The position numbers were made by a program, and so were the translations under genes. Shown here piece by piece: positions 41,674 through 49,259 of a stretch of 64,000 nt of DNA. The first letter of the stretch is position 1; each line of letters begins with the position of its first letter. Location of the stretch: assembly GCA_002551355.1 (NCBI GenBank), contig NTHE01000042.1:1-64000 (forward strand). The letters are read 5' to 3'. This stretch comes from Streptomyces sp. man185 (GTDB taxonomy: Bacteria > Actinomycetota > Actinomycetes > Streptomycetales > Streptomycetaceae). The notes under the pieces are model-generated. The model ran no database searches, was not told where the DNA came from, and was given only the letters and a program-made list of their open reading frames with translations.

Positions 41674-42546
41674 ATGTCGACCGTCCACCATCGCTATGCG
41701 GACGTGAGCGGGCACCGGATCTTCTACCGGGAGGCCGGTGACGCCGACGCACCCGCCCTCGTCCTGTTGCACGGCTTCCCGACCAGCTCGTTCATGTTCC
41801 GCGAACTGATTCCCGCGCTGGCCGGACGCTTCCACGTCATCGCGCCCGACCACCTGGGTTTCGGCCTCTCCGACGCGCCCCCGGTCGACGCGTTCAGGTA
41901 CACCTTCGACGCGCTCGCCGATCTGACCGCCCGGCTTCTCGGGCAACTGGGGGTGAGCCGATACGCCATCTACGTACAGGACTACGGAGCGCCGATCGGC
42001 TGGCGACTCGCCGTGGCCGACCCCGGGGCCATCACCGCGATCATCACGCAGAACGGAAACGGCTACGAGGCGGGCTTCGTCGAGAGCTTCTGGGAGCCGA
42101 TCCAGGACTATCAGCGCGAGCAGACACCCGAGAACGAGGCGAACGCCCGCGGCGCGCTGACCCTCGATGCCATCAGGTGGCAGTACGTCACGGGCGTTCC
42201 GGACGAGAGCGTGGTCAGCCCCGACACCTGGCACCACGACTTCGCCCTCGTCTCGCGCCCCGGCAACGACGAGATCCAGCTGTCGTTGTTCCGTGACTAC
42301 GCGAGCAACCCGCCGCTGTACCCGGCCCTGCACGCCTACCTCCGGGCGCACCGGCCCCCGCTTCTCGCGGCGTGGGGCAGGAACGACCCGATCTTCGGCC
42401 CCGACGGCGCCCGTGCCTTCGCCGACGACGTCCCGGACGCCGAGATCCACCTCATCGACGGCGGACACTTCCTCCTGGAGTCCGCCGGTGACGAGGTCGC
42501 CGATCTGATCCGCGGCTTCCTGGGCCGAGCACTCGGCGCGGCCTGA
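41674..42546 (+). CDS. alpha/beta hydrolase, haloalkane dehalogenase/epoxide hydrolase-like
   Basis: A 290-residue alpha/beta hydrolase starting at ATG 41674 after AAGGGG. Oxyanion motif VLLHGFPTSSFMFRELIPAL, then APDHLGFGLSD, and the nucleophile elbow YVQDYGAPIGWRLA where the nucleophile is Asp instead of Ser. This Asp and the C-terminal GGHFLLES histidine fit haloalkane dehalogenase or epoxide hydrolase chemistry. A cap-domain segment lies between about residues 130 and 210. It is a single-gene unit with its own regulated-looking promoter and a strong hairpin 40 bases downstream. The natural substrate is unknown. Confidence 0.9.
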   Translation: MSTVHHRYADVSGHRIFYREAGDADAPALVLLHGFPTSSFMFRELIPALAGRFHVIAPDHLGFGLSDAPPVDAFRYTFDALADLTARLLGQLGVSRYAIYVQDYGAPIGWRLAVADPGAITAIITQNGNGYEAGFVESFWEPIQDYQREQTPENEANARGALTLDAIRWQYVTGVPDESVVSPDTWHHDFALVSRPGNDEIQLSLFRDYASNPPLYPALHAYLRAHRPPLLAAWGRNDPIFGPDGARAFADDVPDAEIHLIDGGHFLLESAGDEVADLIRGFLGRALGAA

Positions 42547-42584
42547 CCACCCACCGGGGAGCGTCGGGAGGCGGGGGGCAGACG

Positions 42585-42619
42585 CCCGGGGGGTGCCCGG
42601 CGGCCGGGCGCCCCCCGGG
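42585..42619 (+). terminator. G/C-rich hairpin after the alpha/beta hydrolase
   Basis: CCCGGGGGGTGCCCGG pairs with CCGGGCGCCCCCCGGG (one T-G wobble) across a three-base loop, 38 bases after the stop. A very stable stem of 16 pairs. Confidence 0.65.
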
Positions 42620-42754
42620 TGAGCGGTACGCGAAATGGGCTTCAGGTTCGCTTCAGTTCGGGCTGTTAGAGTGCAGTCCTGCGGCGGCAATTCGCCGAGC
42701 GGCTTTGGCACTTCGTTCTACGAGCCGAAATCAACCGGAGCAGGGAGCGTAGGA

Positions 42755-43117
42755 ATGCGCTGCAGGCAGATGCTGGCCCTCTACGCCGGTATCGCCGTGC
42801 TCCTGATGATTTCCGCCTTCGCCCTCGGCTCCTCCTCCCAGTCCCTGGGGACCGTCGACGCGGCCGCACAGTCCCAGGCCCACGCCATGTCCGTGTTCGA
42901 CACATCGGGGCCGAACATTCCGCTGGAAGGCGTGGACGGTGACGTCACGCTCCAGCAGCGCCACAAGGCGGGAAGCACGACGGCTTCGTCTCCTGTTCAG
43001 GTAGGCGTTCCTTCCTCGGCACCGGATCTGCACGACTCCTCGGCGGACGCCGCCCGGCACCATCCTTCGCCTTCGGGATCGCAAAGCCCTGCCCAGGCCC
43101 GGATCCTTCGCTGCTGA
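42755..43117 (+). CDS. small single-pass membrane or secreted protein
   Basis: A 120-residue protein starting MRCRQMLALYAGIAVLLMIS, a basic start followed by a hydrophobic helix typical of a signal or anchor, then a hydrophilic Ser/Ala/His-rich tail with no recognised domain. AGGGAG lies ten bases before the ATG at 42755. No family known to me. The gene is followed after 11 bases by the 17-base palindrome CGATCACCGGGTGATCG (43129-43145), a possible terminator or operator. Confidence 0.55.
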   Translation: MRCRQMLALYAGIAVLLMISAFALGSSSQSLGTVDAAAQSQAHAMSVFDTSGPNIPLEGVDGDVTLQQRHKAGSTTASSPVQVGVPSSAPDLHDSSADAARHHPSPSGSQSPAQARILRC

Positions 43118-43128
43118 GCGAGCCCGTG

Positions 43129-43145
43129 CGATCACCGGGTGATCG
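43129..43145. promoter_or_regulatory. 17-base palindrome
   Basis: CGATCACCGGGTGATCG is symmetric around its central G. It lies between the small membrane protein and the DedA gene; it may end transcription of the first or be an operator for the second. Confidence 0.4.
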
Positions 43146-43332
43146 GCCGAAGTACGAGCGCTGACCGTCCGCTCGTCCATACGCGCCATCGCGCCCCGTT
43201 TCGCGTGCGCCGCGCATTCGCATTCCCTTTTACGCATTTCGCATTTCTCAGCCCGCTGACCGTGGAAGCCCTTCGCGATGCGGGCCGTACGGGATACCGG
43301 AAACCTATGACTCAGTCCTGGAGCAGACGTAC

Positions 43333-43989
43333 ATGTACCACTTCCCCCTCGCCTCGGAGCCGACGAGCGGCATCGCGGGGTGGGCGACCAGCCTCGTCGA
43401 GACCATGGGCGGCCCCGGGGCCGGGCTGGCGATCGCCCTGGAGAACCTCTTCCCTCCGCTGCCGAGCGAGATCATCCTGCCGCTGACGGGCTTCGCCGCG
43501 GGGCAGGGAGTGATCAGCCTGTTCTCCGCGCTCTTCTGGACGACGCTGGGGTCCGTCGTGGGCGCGGTCGCGCTCTATCAGATCGGCGCCCTCTTCGGTC
43601 GGGAGCGTATGTACGCCCTCTGGGACCGGCTCCCTCTGGTGAAGGTGTCCGACCTGGAGAAGACCGAGCGATGGTTCCTCAAGCACGGCAGGAAGGCCAT
43701 CTTCTTCGGCCGGATGATTCCGATCTTCCGCAGCCTGATCAGCATCCCGGCAGGCGTCGAGCGGATGCCCCTGCCGACCTTCGTTCTCTTCACCACGCTG
43801 GGCAGCTTCATATGGAACTTCGTGCTCGTGATGGCCGGATATCTCCTGGGTGACCAGTGGGACCTTGTGGAGCGTTACGTCGGGGTGCTCTCCAAGGTGG
43901 TGCTCGGGCTGGTCGTCGCGGCGCTCGTCGTGTGGGTCGTTCGCAGAGTGCGGGCCCGACGGAACGACCGGCGGACGAACCACGTATGA
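43333..43989 (+). CDS. DedA family membrane protein
   Basis: A 218-residue integral membrane protein of the DedA/VTT family. The re-entrant loop motif reads LENLFPPLPSEIILPLTGFA and the second GRMIPIFRSLISIPAGVERM, followed by a GSFIWNFVLVMAGYLLGDQW helix and a basic C-terminus (RRVRARRNDRRTNHV). DedA proteins are thought to move lipid carriers or polyamine-like compounds across the membrane using proton coupling and help maintain envelope integrity. It is alone on the strand, with a 200-base upstream region. No close neighbour suggests a specific cargo. Confidence 0.92.
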   Translation: MYHFPLASEPTSGIAGWATSLVETMGGPGAGLAIALENLFPPLPSEIILPLTGFAAGQGVISLFSALFWTTLGSVVGAVALYQIGALFGRERMYALWDRLPLVKVSDLEKTERWFLKHGRKAIFFGRMIPIFRSLISIPAGVERMPLPTFVLFTTLGSFIWNFVLVMAGYLLGDQWDLVERYVGVLSKVVLGLVVAALVVWVVRRVRARRNDRRTNHV

Positions 43990-44064
43990 CCGTTTTCCAC
44001 GCATGACCGTCAAGGGGCCGCGCGCGGTGCGCGGACCATCGATCCGTTCGACAAGGTGGTAGGC

Positions 44065-44625
44065 ATGGCAATGTGGGATCGCATGAAGGAACAGGCCAAG
44101 GGGCTGCAGCAGCAGGCGCAGGGCGCGAGGGGCCCCGCCGGTCAGCGGCAGCCGGGAACAGGGGGTTCGGGCGCCTCGGGGGGCTCGAAGGAGAAGCTGG
44201 TCGGGCTGCTCAAGTCGCAGCTCGGCTCCCTCAAGACGGAGCTCAAGAGCGGGGCCTACCGCGACGCCAGCATGGCGATGTGCGCGCTGGTCGCGGCGGC
44301 CGACGGATCCGTCGACCCCGCTGAGCGGCACCATGTGGAGAACCTGATCCTGCAGAACGACGTCCTGCAGAACTTCCCTCCCGAGCAGCTGCGCCAGCGG
44401 TTCAACAAGCATGTCGATCAGCTGACGTTCAACTTCCAGCAGGGCAAGGCCGATGCCATGCAGGAGATCGCGAAGGCGGCGAAGAAGCCGGTGGAGGCCA
44501 AGGCGGTCGTCCAGACCGGGTTCGTGATCGCCGGCGCGGACGGGTACATCGCCCCGGCCGAGGCGCAGGTTCTGCGGGAGGCGTGCATGGCTCTCGGCGT
44601 CTCCCCGCAAGAGTTCGGCCTCTGA
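44065..44625 (+). CDS. TerB-family (tellurite resistance) protein
   Basis: A 186-residue protein starting MAMWDRMKEQAKGLQQQAQG at 44065, with AAGGTGG before it. The TerB-like helical domain covers about residues 60-185: SMAMCALVAAADGSVDPAER, then HHVENLILQNDVLQNFPPEQ, and a second acidic EF-like loop IAGADGYIAPAEAQVLREA. TerB proteins bind metal and associate with the cytoplasmic membrane; in streptomycetes they are often in general stress-linked ter loci. Only this ter gene is visible here. An amphipathic, glutamine-rich N-terminus (about 45 residues) is a linker. A hairpin terminator follows at 44647. Confidence 0.9.
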   Translation: MAMWDRMKEQAKGLQQQAQGARGPAGQRQPGTGGSGASGGSKEKLVGLLKSQLGSLKTELKSGAYRDASMAMCALVAAADGSVDPAERHHVENLILQNDVLQNFPPEQLRQRFNKHVDQLTFNFQQGKADAMQEIAKAAKKPVEAKAVVQTGFVIAGADGYIAPAEAQVLREACMALGVSPQEFGL

Positions 44626-44646
44626 GCCGTCCTGTTCCCCATCGCC

Positions 44647-44687
44647 ACGGGCCGTCGGAGTCGTCAGGGCTCTCTCCGACGGCCCGT
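44647..44687 (+). terminator. hairpin terminator after terB-like gene
   Basis: ACGGGCCGTCGGAG pairs perfectly with CTCCGACGGCCCGT (14 pairs, 13-base loop), 21 bases after the stop codon. Confidence 0.7.
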
Positions 44688-44795
44688 CGGGTTCGGGCGG
44701 GGCACAGCACAACCTTGGACGTTCCTTGATCGTCAAAGGACTGCCGGGGCGTCCCAGCCCCCGGCGGGAGTGCATCGCCCAGTCACTGGAGAACC

Positions 44796-46142
44796 ATGAG
44801 ACCCGTCTCCGTCCACCCCTTCGTACGCTTCGGCGCAGGCGCCGTCGCGACCGCCGGAATCCTGTTGGCCGGTCTGTCCGTGCCGGCGTCCGCCGCCGAG
44901 TCCGACCAGCTGTGGATCGCCGCGCCGTACGAGAAGAACCTGCAGACAGGCGCCGAGGCCGGCACCCCGGTCGAGGTCGGTCTGTACCACGACAACGACA
45001 ACTTCACCGTCACGGACGGCCGCCTGACCGTCGACATCTCCGGACTCGCGGGTGTCGCCGATGTGACCTGGCCCGAGAACTGCGCGCCCCACGGGACGAC
45101 CGCCGTGTGCAGCGTCGCGCAGGTGCCCGTGATCGGCCCGGACTACAGCCCGCAGGTGCTGCTGGAGGTCCACGCCGCCGAGGGCGCCGAGGCGGGAGCG
45201 CAGGGCCGGATCACCTACGCGGCGACCGCGACCGGTGGCCCGGAGGGGACGCTGGAGGCTCCGCTGGACTCGTTCGAGACGACGCTCACCCTGGGCTCCG
45301 GCCCCGACCTCGTCCTGGACGGGCTCGACCCGGTCGAGGGCGCCACCCCGGGGACGGTGCACACGGCGCCGCTCACGGTGACCAACGAGGGGCAGGAGCC
45401 CGCCCAGGGCTTCACCCTCGGGATGATGGCGTCGTACGGCCTCGGCTTCGACTCGCGGTACGACGCGTGCGCGTACACGCAGACGGGCGGCGAGTACGCG
45501 CCCATGTCCCGTGCCGAGTGCGCCTTCGACCGGGTGCTCCAGCCCGGTGAGAGCTTCACCCTGCCGGAGCCGCTGCGGATCGCCCTGGCGGACCACGCGT
45601 TCCGGGAGCGCCTCGACGTCGATGTGCAGCCCGCGGGCGGCGCCACGGACATCGATGACGAGAACAACTACAGGATTCTCGAAGTGGACGCGGTGAACAC
45701 GGCCGACTTCGCGATGCGCGGTTCCCGGGTCGGCGGCGCCGTCGGCGAGACCGTGAAGGCCGCGCTCACCTTCCGCAACAAAGGGCCGGGCTGGCTCGGC
45801 AACCTCGGTTCCGGCGACTCGGTCGCCCTCGTCGACTTCACGGTTCCCGAGGGTGTCACCGTCACCCGCGCGCCCGCCGCGTGCGACCCCCGCACGTTGG
45901 ACGGCGGCAGCTACCGGCCGGGGCGTCTCGGCGCTCCGCGTTACGTGTGCGAGATGCCGTACTGGGTGCTGGAGAACACCGTGCGCACCTTCCGCTTCGA
46001 CCTCCGCGTCGACACCGTCGTGCCCGACGCCCGGGGGCGGGTGGCCCTGCGTCCGGTGATCACGGGTGCGGGCTTCCCGCACGACCCGAAGCCCGGCAAC
46101 AACACGGGCTGGGTGACGGTCAACCCCACCCCCGCCGCGTAG
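44796..46142 (+). CDS. secreted beta-rich protein of unknown function
   Basis: A 448-residue exported protein. Signal peptide MRPVSVHPFVRFGAGAVATA then GILLAGLSVPASAAE with an AxA cleavage site; GGAG lies eight bases before the ATG. The mature part is beta-sandwich-like with repeated CARDB-type sequence: VEVGLYHDNDNFTVTDGRLT, TPGTVHTAPLTVTNEGQEPA, VGETVKAALTFRNKGPGWLG. These read as two or three immunoglobulin-like modules. No catalytic motif, LPxTG anchor or transmembrane end is present, so it is probably released or loosely wall-bound. Function unknown. Confidence 0.85.
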   Translation: MRPVSVHPFVRFGAGAVATAGILLAGLSVPASAAESDQLWIAAPYEKNLQTGAEAGTPVEVGLYHDNDNFTVTDGRLTVDISGLAGVADVTWPENCAPHGTTAVCSVAQVPVIGPDYSPQVLLEVHAAEGAEAGAQGRITYAATATGGPEGTLEAPLDSFETTLTLGSGPDLVLDGLDPVEGATPGTVHTAPLTVTNEGQEPAQGFTLGMMASYGLGFDSRYDACAYTQTGGEYAPMSRAECAFDRVLQPGESFTLPEPLRIALADHAFRERLDVDVQPAGGATDIDDENNYRILEVDAVNTADFAMRGSRVGGAVGETVKAALTFRNKGPGWLGNLGSGDSVALVDFTVPEGVTVTRAPAACDPRTLDGGSYRPGRLGAPRYVCEMPYWVLENTVRTFRFDLRVDTVVPDARGRVALRPVITGAGFPHDPKPGNNTGWVTVNPTPAA

Positions 46143-46150
46143 CGACCGGA

Positions 46151-46188
46151 ACCCGGCGGGGCGGGCGAGCTGTCGCGTCCCGCCGGGT
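46151..46188. terminator. bidirectional hairpin between the secreted protein and the ferredoxin
   Basis: ACCCGGCGGG and CCCGCCGGGT are exact complements with an 18-base loop; a second, overlapping 22-base perfect palindrome (centre CCCGGG) occupies 46185-46206. It sits between two converging genes. Confidence 0.65.
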
Positions 46189-46247
46189 CCGGCCCGGGCC
46201 GGACCCGGTGTCCCGGCCCGTCCGTCGCCGTCGTCCGTCGTCGGGGT

Positions 46248-46445
46248 TCAGTCGTCGGTGAGGGCCACCGCCCCGACCGGGCAGGCCCGTGCGGCTTCCC
46301 GTACCAGCGGGTGGTCCTCCGACACCGCCGGGCGGTCGGGAAGCATCTCGCTGAACCCGTCGTCATCCTGCGTGAACACGTCCGGCGCGGTCAGCGCGCA
46401 CATGCCGGCCCCCACGCAGCGTTCCCTGTCGACCCGGATGCCCAT
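46248..46445 (-). CDS. [3Fe-4S]/[4Fe-4S] ferredoxin, partner of the P450
   Basis: A 65-residue ferredoxin starting MGIRVDRERCVGAGMCALTA. The cluster motif CVGAGMC plus a later CPVGA gives three regular cysteines (Ala replaces the usual fourth), the pattern of the single-cluster ferredoxins that serve CYP105-type P450s in Streptomyces. It starts five bases after the P450 stop on the same strand, so both are cotranscribed. It carries single electrons from a reductase encoded elsewhere to the P450. Confidence 0.92.
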   Translation of the reverse strand: MGIRVDRERCVGAGMCALTAPDVFTQDDDGFSEMLPDRPAVSEDHPLVREAARACPVGAVALTDD

Positions 46446-46450
46446 GCCGC

Positions 46451-47701
46451 TCACCAGGCCACGGGCAATTCGAGCAGGCCCTGGATGGTGTCGCCGGGTT
46501 TGTGCCGGATCTCGTCCGCGGGTACGGCCAGCCTGAGGGCCGGCAGCCGCTCGAAGAGGGTGCGCAGGGCGATGTCGAGCTCGGTGCGGGCAAGGTTCTG
46601 ACCCAGACACTGGTGGACGCCGAAGCCGAAGGCGAGATGGTGGCGGGCGGACCGGTCCCAGTCCAGCGTCTCCGGATGCTCGAACACGTCGGCGTCGCGG
46701 TTGATGAGCGAGGTCGAGAAGAAGACGCCCTCGCCCTTGCGGATCGTGGTCCCCTCCACCTCGATGTCCTCGGCCGCCAGCCGTTGCAGCCCCTCGGCGA
46801 TGGAGAGGAAGCGCAGCAGTTCCTCGACCACCACGGCCGTCGTCGTCTCTCCTGACCGCAGCGCCGCCAGTTGACCGGGGTGGCGCAGCAGCGTGAACGT
46901 GCCGAGCGAGATCATGTTGGCCGTCGTCTCGTGTCCCGCGACAAGCAGGATCAGGGCGAAGGAGACGAGGTCCTCGCGGCCGACGGGCCCGTCCGGGTGG
47001 TCCCGGTGGATCAGTTCGTCCAGCAGCCCCTCCCCCGGTTCCGCGCGCTTGCGGTCGATCAGCGCGCCCAGATACTCCTCCAGTTCGATCCGGGCGCCGT
47101 CCACATCGCTTGCGGCCGGGCCGCGCAGAAGGCGGCGCGAGCAGCCCTCGAAGAACGCGTGGTCGGCGTAGGGCACTCCGAGCAGTGCGCAGATCACCAT
47201 GGACGGCACCGGCAGCGCGAAGTCGGCGACCAGTTCGGACGGCGGCCCCTGCCGCTCCATCGCGTCAAGCAGCTCGTCCACCGTCTCCTGGATGCGAGGG
47301 CGCAGCGCGGCGATCCGCTTCACGGAGAAGCTCGGGATGAGCTTCCTGCGCTGGGCGTTGTGCTCGGGGTCGTCGACGCCGAGGAGCGCCACGCGCCGTT
47401 GCCGCGTCCGCGCGAACCGCTCGGCCGGAATCGGGAAGCCGGGGTGGGCGCGGTCGGTGGAGAGCCGGGGATCCGCCAGGAGCCGGCGGGCCAGGGCGTG
47501 CCCGGTGACGGCCCAGACCGGGCGTCCGTCGAAGAGGGTGACCCGGCTCAACGGACGCTGCGCACGCAGCGGTTCGTAGCCGGTGGGCGGGTGGTAGGGG
47601 CACTCGCGGTCCTGCGGGAACGGTGTCGCGGAGGTCGGTTCGGTGGCGGTGCCGGTGAAGGCAGGGTCCTGGCGGGCCGGTTCCGTCGTGGATTCCGTCA
47701 T
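46451..47701 (-). CDS. cytochrome P450, CYP105-like
   Basis: A 416-residue soluble P450. I-helix AGHETTANMISLGTFTLLRH, ExxR region VVEELLRFLSIAE, and heme loop FGFGVHQCLGQNLARTELDI with the axial cysteine are intact; the N-terminal region has PYHPPTGYEPLR typical of CYP105. The family hydroxylates varied small molecules including antibiotics and xenobiotics. It is followed directly by its ferredoxin. Upstream lie a 10-base-pair hairpin at 47734 and a dyad at 47788, plausible control sites. No clear biosynthetic partner genes adjoin it, so xenobiotic or tailoring use is open. Confidence 0.94.
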   Translation of the reverse strand: MTESTTEPARQDPAFTGTATEPTSATPFPQDRECPYHPPTGYEPLRAQRPLSRVTLFDGRPVWAVTGHALARRLLADPRLSTDRAHPGFPIPAERFARTRQRRVALLGVDDPEHNAQRRKLIPSFSVKRIAALRPRIQETVDELLDAMERQGPPSELVADFALPVPSMVICALLGVPYADHAFFEGCSRRLLRGPAASDVDGARIELEEYLGALIDRKRAEPGEGLLDELIHRDHPDGPVGREDLVSFALILLVAGHETTANMISLGTFTLLRHPGQLAALRSGETTTAVVVEELLRFLSIAEGLQRLAAEDIEVEGTTIRKGEGVFFSTSLINRDADVFEHPETLDWDRSARHHLAFGFGVHQCLGQNLARTELDIALRTLFERLPALRLAVPADEIRHKPGDTIQGLLELPVAW

Positions 47702-47733
47702 GGGAGCGGTCGCCTCGCAGTGCTCGGTGATAC

Positions 47734-47756
47734 GGGCGGAGCGGGTCGCTCCGCCC
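47734..47756. promoter_or_regulatory. perfect 10-base-pair hairpin in the P450 leader
   Basis: GGGCGGAGCG pairs with CGCTCCGCCC around GGT. It lies 33-55 bases before the P450 start, so it would be in the mRNA leader and could attenuate or protect the transcript. Confidence 0.5.
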
Positions 47757-47787
47757 CCACCACCAATTGGATGCCTCAGGCGCCTAT

Positions 47788-47807
47788 CCGGTCCACGTGT
47801 GGACCGG
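47788..47807. promoter_or_regulatory. dyad operator candidate upstream of the P450
   Basis: CCGGTCCA and TGGACCGG flank CGTG, a 20-base dyad about 87 bases upstream of the P450 start. Size and symmetry fit a TetR/GntR-type regulator. The 374 bases between the P450 and the FBP-domain gene hold no convincing gene; a minus-strand frame at 47784-47984 is weak. Confidence 0.5.
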
Positions 47808-48075
47808 CCACTTCACGGAGTCGCGGATCTGGCCGGTGTCTTTCGCACACGGTCGAACGGTTTCACATCCCCTCGGGCCGGGAGGGAGTGGCGGACCGGA
47901 ACCGGACGGAGCACCGGCATAGCGGGGCCCGAATCCATTCACCGGCGTGTCCGGAACCATGCAGTCCGCAGCGAGCGTCGGCATCCGCGCCGCCCGTCGG
48001 CGGGCGGCGCGGGCGACCGGAGCGGCGTGGGCGATGGCCCGGCCGCCGCCCGCGCCTTCGCGGAGCGGCTGCGGG

Positions 48076-48567
48076 TCATGCCGTCACTTTGGCGATGAAG
48101 GCGGCGAGATTCGTCATGGTGCGCTCGATCTGCTGATCCAGGGTGAGGGACTCACGCAGGCGCCCACCCACGCCCGCGTCCTTCTTCCCGCGTACGTAGA
48201 GCGAGCAGGCGAGGTCAGTGCACATGTAGGCGCCGACCGAGTTGCCCTGCTTACCCGCCTTTCCCGGTTTGGGGGCCACCAGCAGGGAGACTCCCCCGGT
48301 GTGGACGGTCACGCACATCGAGCACATGCTGCGGCGGGTCTGCCAGGATCCGGCGCCGGAGGAGCGCAACTGGATCCCGACGTGACTCTCACCGGACGGC
48401 ATCACCAGGTAGGCCCGGTCAGGGGCCTGCGGGTCGCGCCAACCCAGGAAGTCCAGGTCGCCCCAGGGCCGGTCGGCCAGGTCACGGGGGACGGACAGGC
48501 GCTTGGCCTCACCCTTGGTGCAGTTCACGAAGGCGCTGCGGATCTCTCGCTCGGTCAGGGGGTTCAT
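48076..48567 (-). CDS. FBP-domain (EF-G-binding, FusB-type zinc finger) protein
   Basis: A 163-residue protein starting MNPLTEREIRSAFVNCTKGE. The middle carries DLDFLGWRDPQAPDRAYLVM, then a treble-clef zinc site RRSMCSMCVTVHTGG with the second pair in CTDLACSLYVRGK, as in the C-terminal domain of FusB/EF-G binding proteins, which free ribosomes stalled with EF-G. Whether this protein confers fusidic acid tolerance cannot be told. It is divergent from the TetR gene, and the shared operator overlaps its upstream region, so it is the likely target of that repressor. Confidence 0.85.
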   Translation of the reverse strand: MNPLTEREIRSAFVNCTKGEAKRLSVPRDLADRPWGDLDFLGWRDPQAPDRAYLVMPSGESHVGIQLRSSGAGSWQTRRSMCSMCVTVHTGGVSLLVAPKPGKAGKQGNSVGAYMCTDLACSLYVRGKKDAGVGGRLRESLTLDQQIERTMTNLAAFIAKVTA

Positions 48568-48581
48568 GAGATCTACGCTAA

Positions 48582-48623
48582 TTTGCCTAAGACCATTAGG
48601 CAAACGTATATTCCTTTAGGCAA
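48582..48623. promoter_or_regulatory. TetR operator between the FBP and TetR genes
   Basis: TTTGCCTAA (48582-48590) and TTAGGCAAA (48596-48604) form a perfect dyad with a five-base spacer; a third half-site TTTAGGCAA follows at 48615-48623. The only AT-rich region nearby, it lies between two divergent genes, one encoding a TetR regulator. Confidence 0.8.
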
Positions 48624-48649
48624 TCAAGTAGAAGTCTTCGGAGGGTGGC

Positions 48650-49222
48650 ATGGCACGAGCGGGACTGGCCGCGGAGCGCGTGGTGCGGGCGGGCGCGGAG
48701 TTGGCGGACGAGATCGGCTTCGAGCACGTGACCCCTTCGGAGCTCGCGCGGAATCTGGACATCAAGACCGCGAGCCTGTATTCGCACGTCAAGAACGCCC
48801 ACGACCTCAAGACCAGGATCGCCCTCCTGGCCTTGGAGGAACTCGCCGACCAGGCGTCGGCGGCCATCGCGGGACGGGCGGGCCGGGACGCACTGCGCGC
48901 CTTCGCCGACGCCTACCGTGACTACGCGCTCCGGCACCCCGGCCGCTTCACCGCCGCCAGATTCCGTCTCGACCCGGACGCGGCGGCCGCGAGCGCGGCC
49001 GTACGGCACTCCCGGATGATGCGGGCCATTCTGCGCGGCTACGACCTGACCGAGGTGCAGGAAACGCACGCGGTGCGGCTCCTGGGGAGCTTCTTCAGCG
49101 GCTACGTGGAGCTGGAGGCGGCCGGCGGTTTCAGCTACAGCTCCCCCGACTCCCAGGAGAGCTGGACGGAGATCCTCGACGCGCTCGACTCCCTGCTGCG
49201 CGACTGGCCCTCCCCCTCCTGA
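48650..49222 (+). CDS. TetR-family repressor
   Basis: A 190-residue regulator: N-terminal helix-turn-helix AADEIGFEHVTPSELARNLD-like region (ELARNLDIKTASLYSHVKNA) and a C-terminal TetR_C-type ligand domain (RFTAARFRLDPDAAAASAAV, LLGSFFSGYVELEAAGGFSY). GGAGG lies eight bases upstream of the ATG at 48650. It is divergent from the FBP-domain gene with the symmetric TTTGCCTAA/TTAGGCAAA operator in the 82-base gap. The SGNH hydrolase gene follows after 37 bases on the same strand and may be cotranscribed. Confidence 0.9.
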   Translation: MARAGLAAERVVRAGAELADEIGFEHVTPSELARNLDIKTASLYSHVKNAHDLKTRIALLALEELADQASAAIAGRAGRDALRAFADAYRDYALRHPGRFTAARFRLDPDAAAASAAVRHSRMMRAILRGYDLTEVQETHAVRLLGSFFSGYVELEAAGGFSYSSPDSQESWTEILDALDSLLRDWPSPS

Positions 49223-49259
49223 CCTGCCCCCGCTCACGACGAACGAAGAGACCGAGAAC

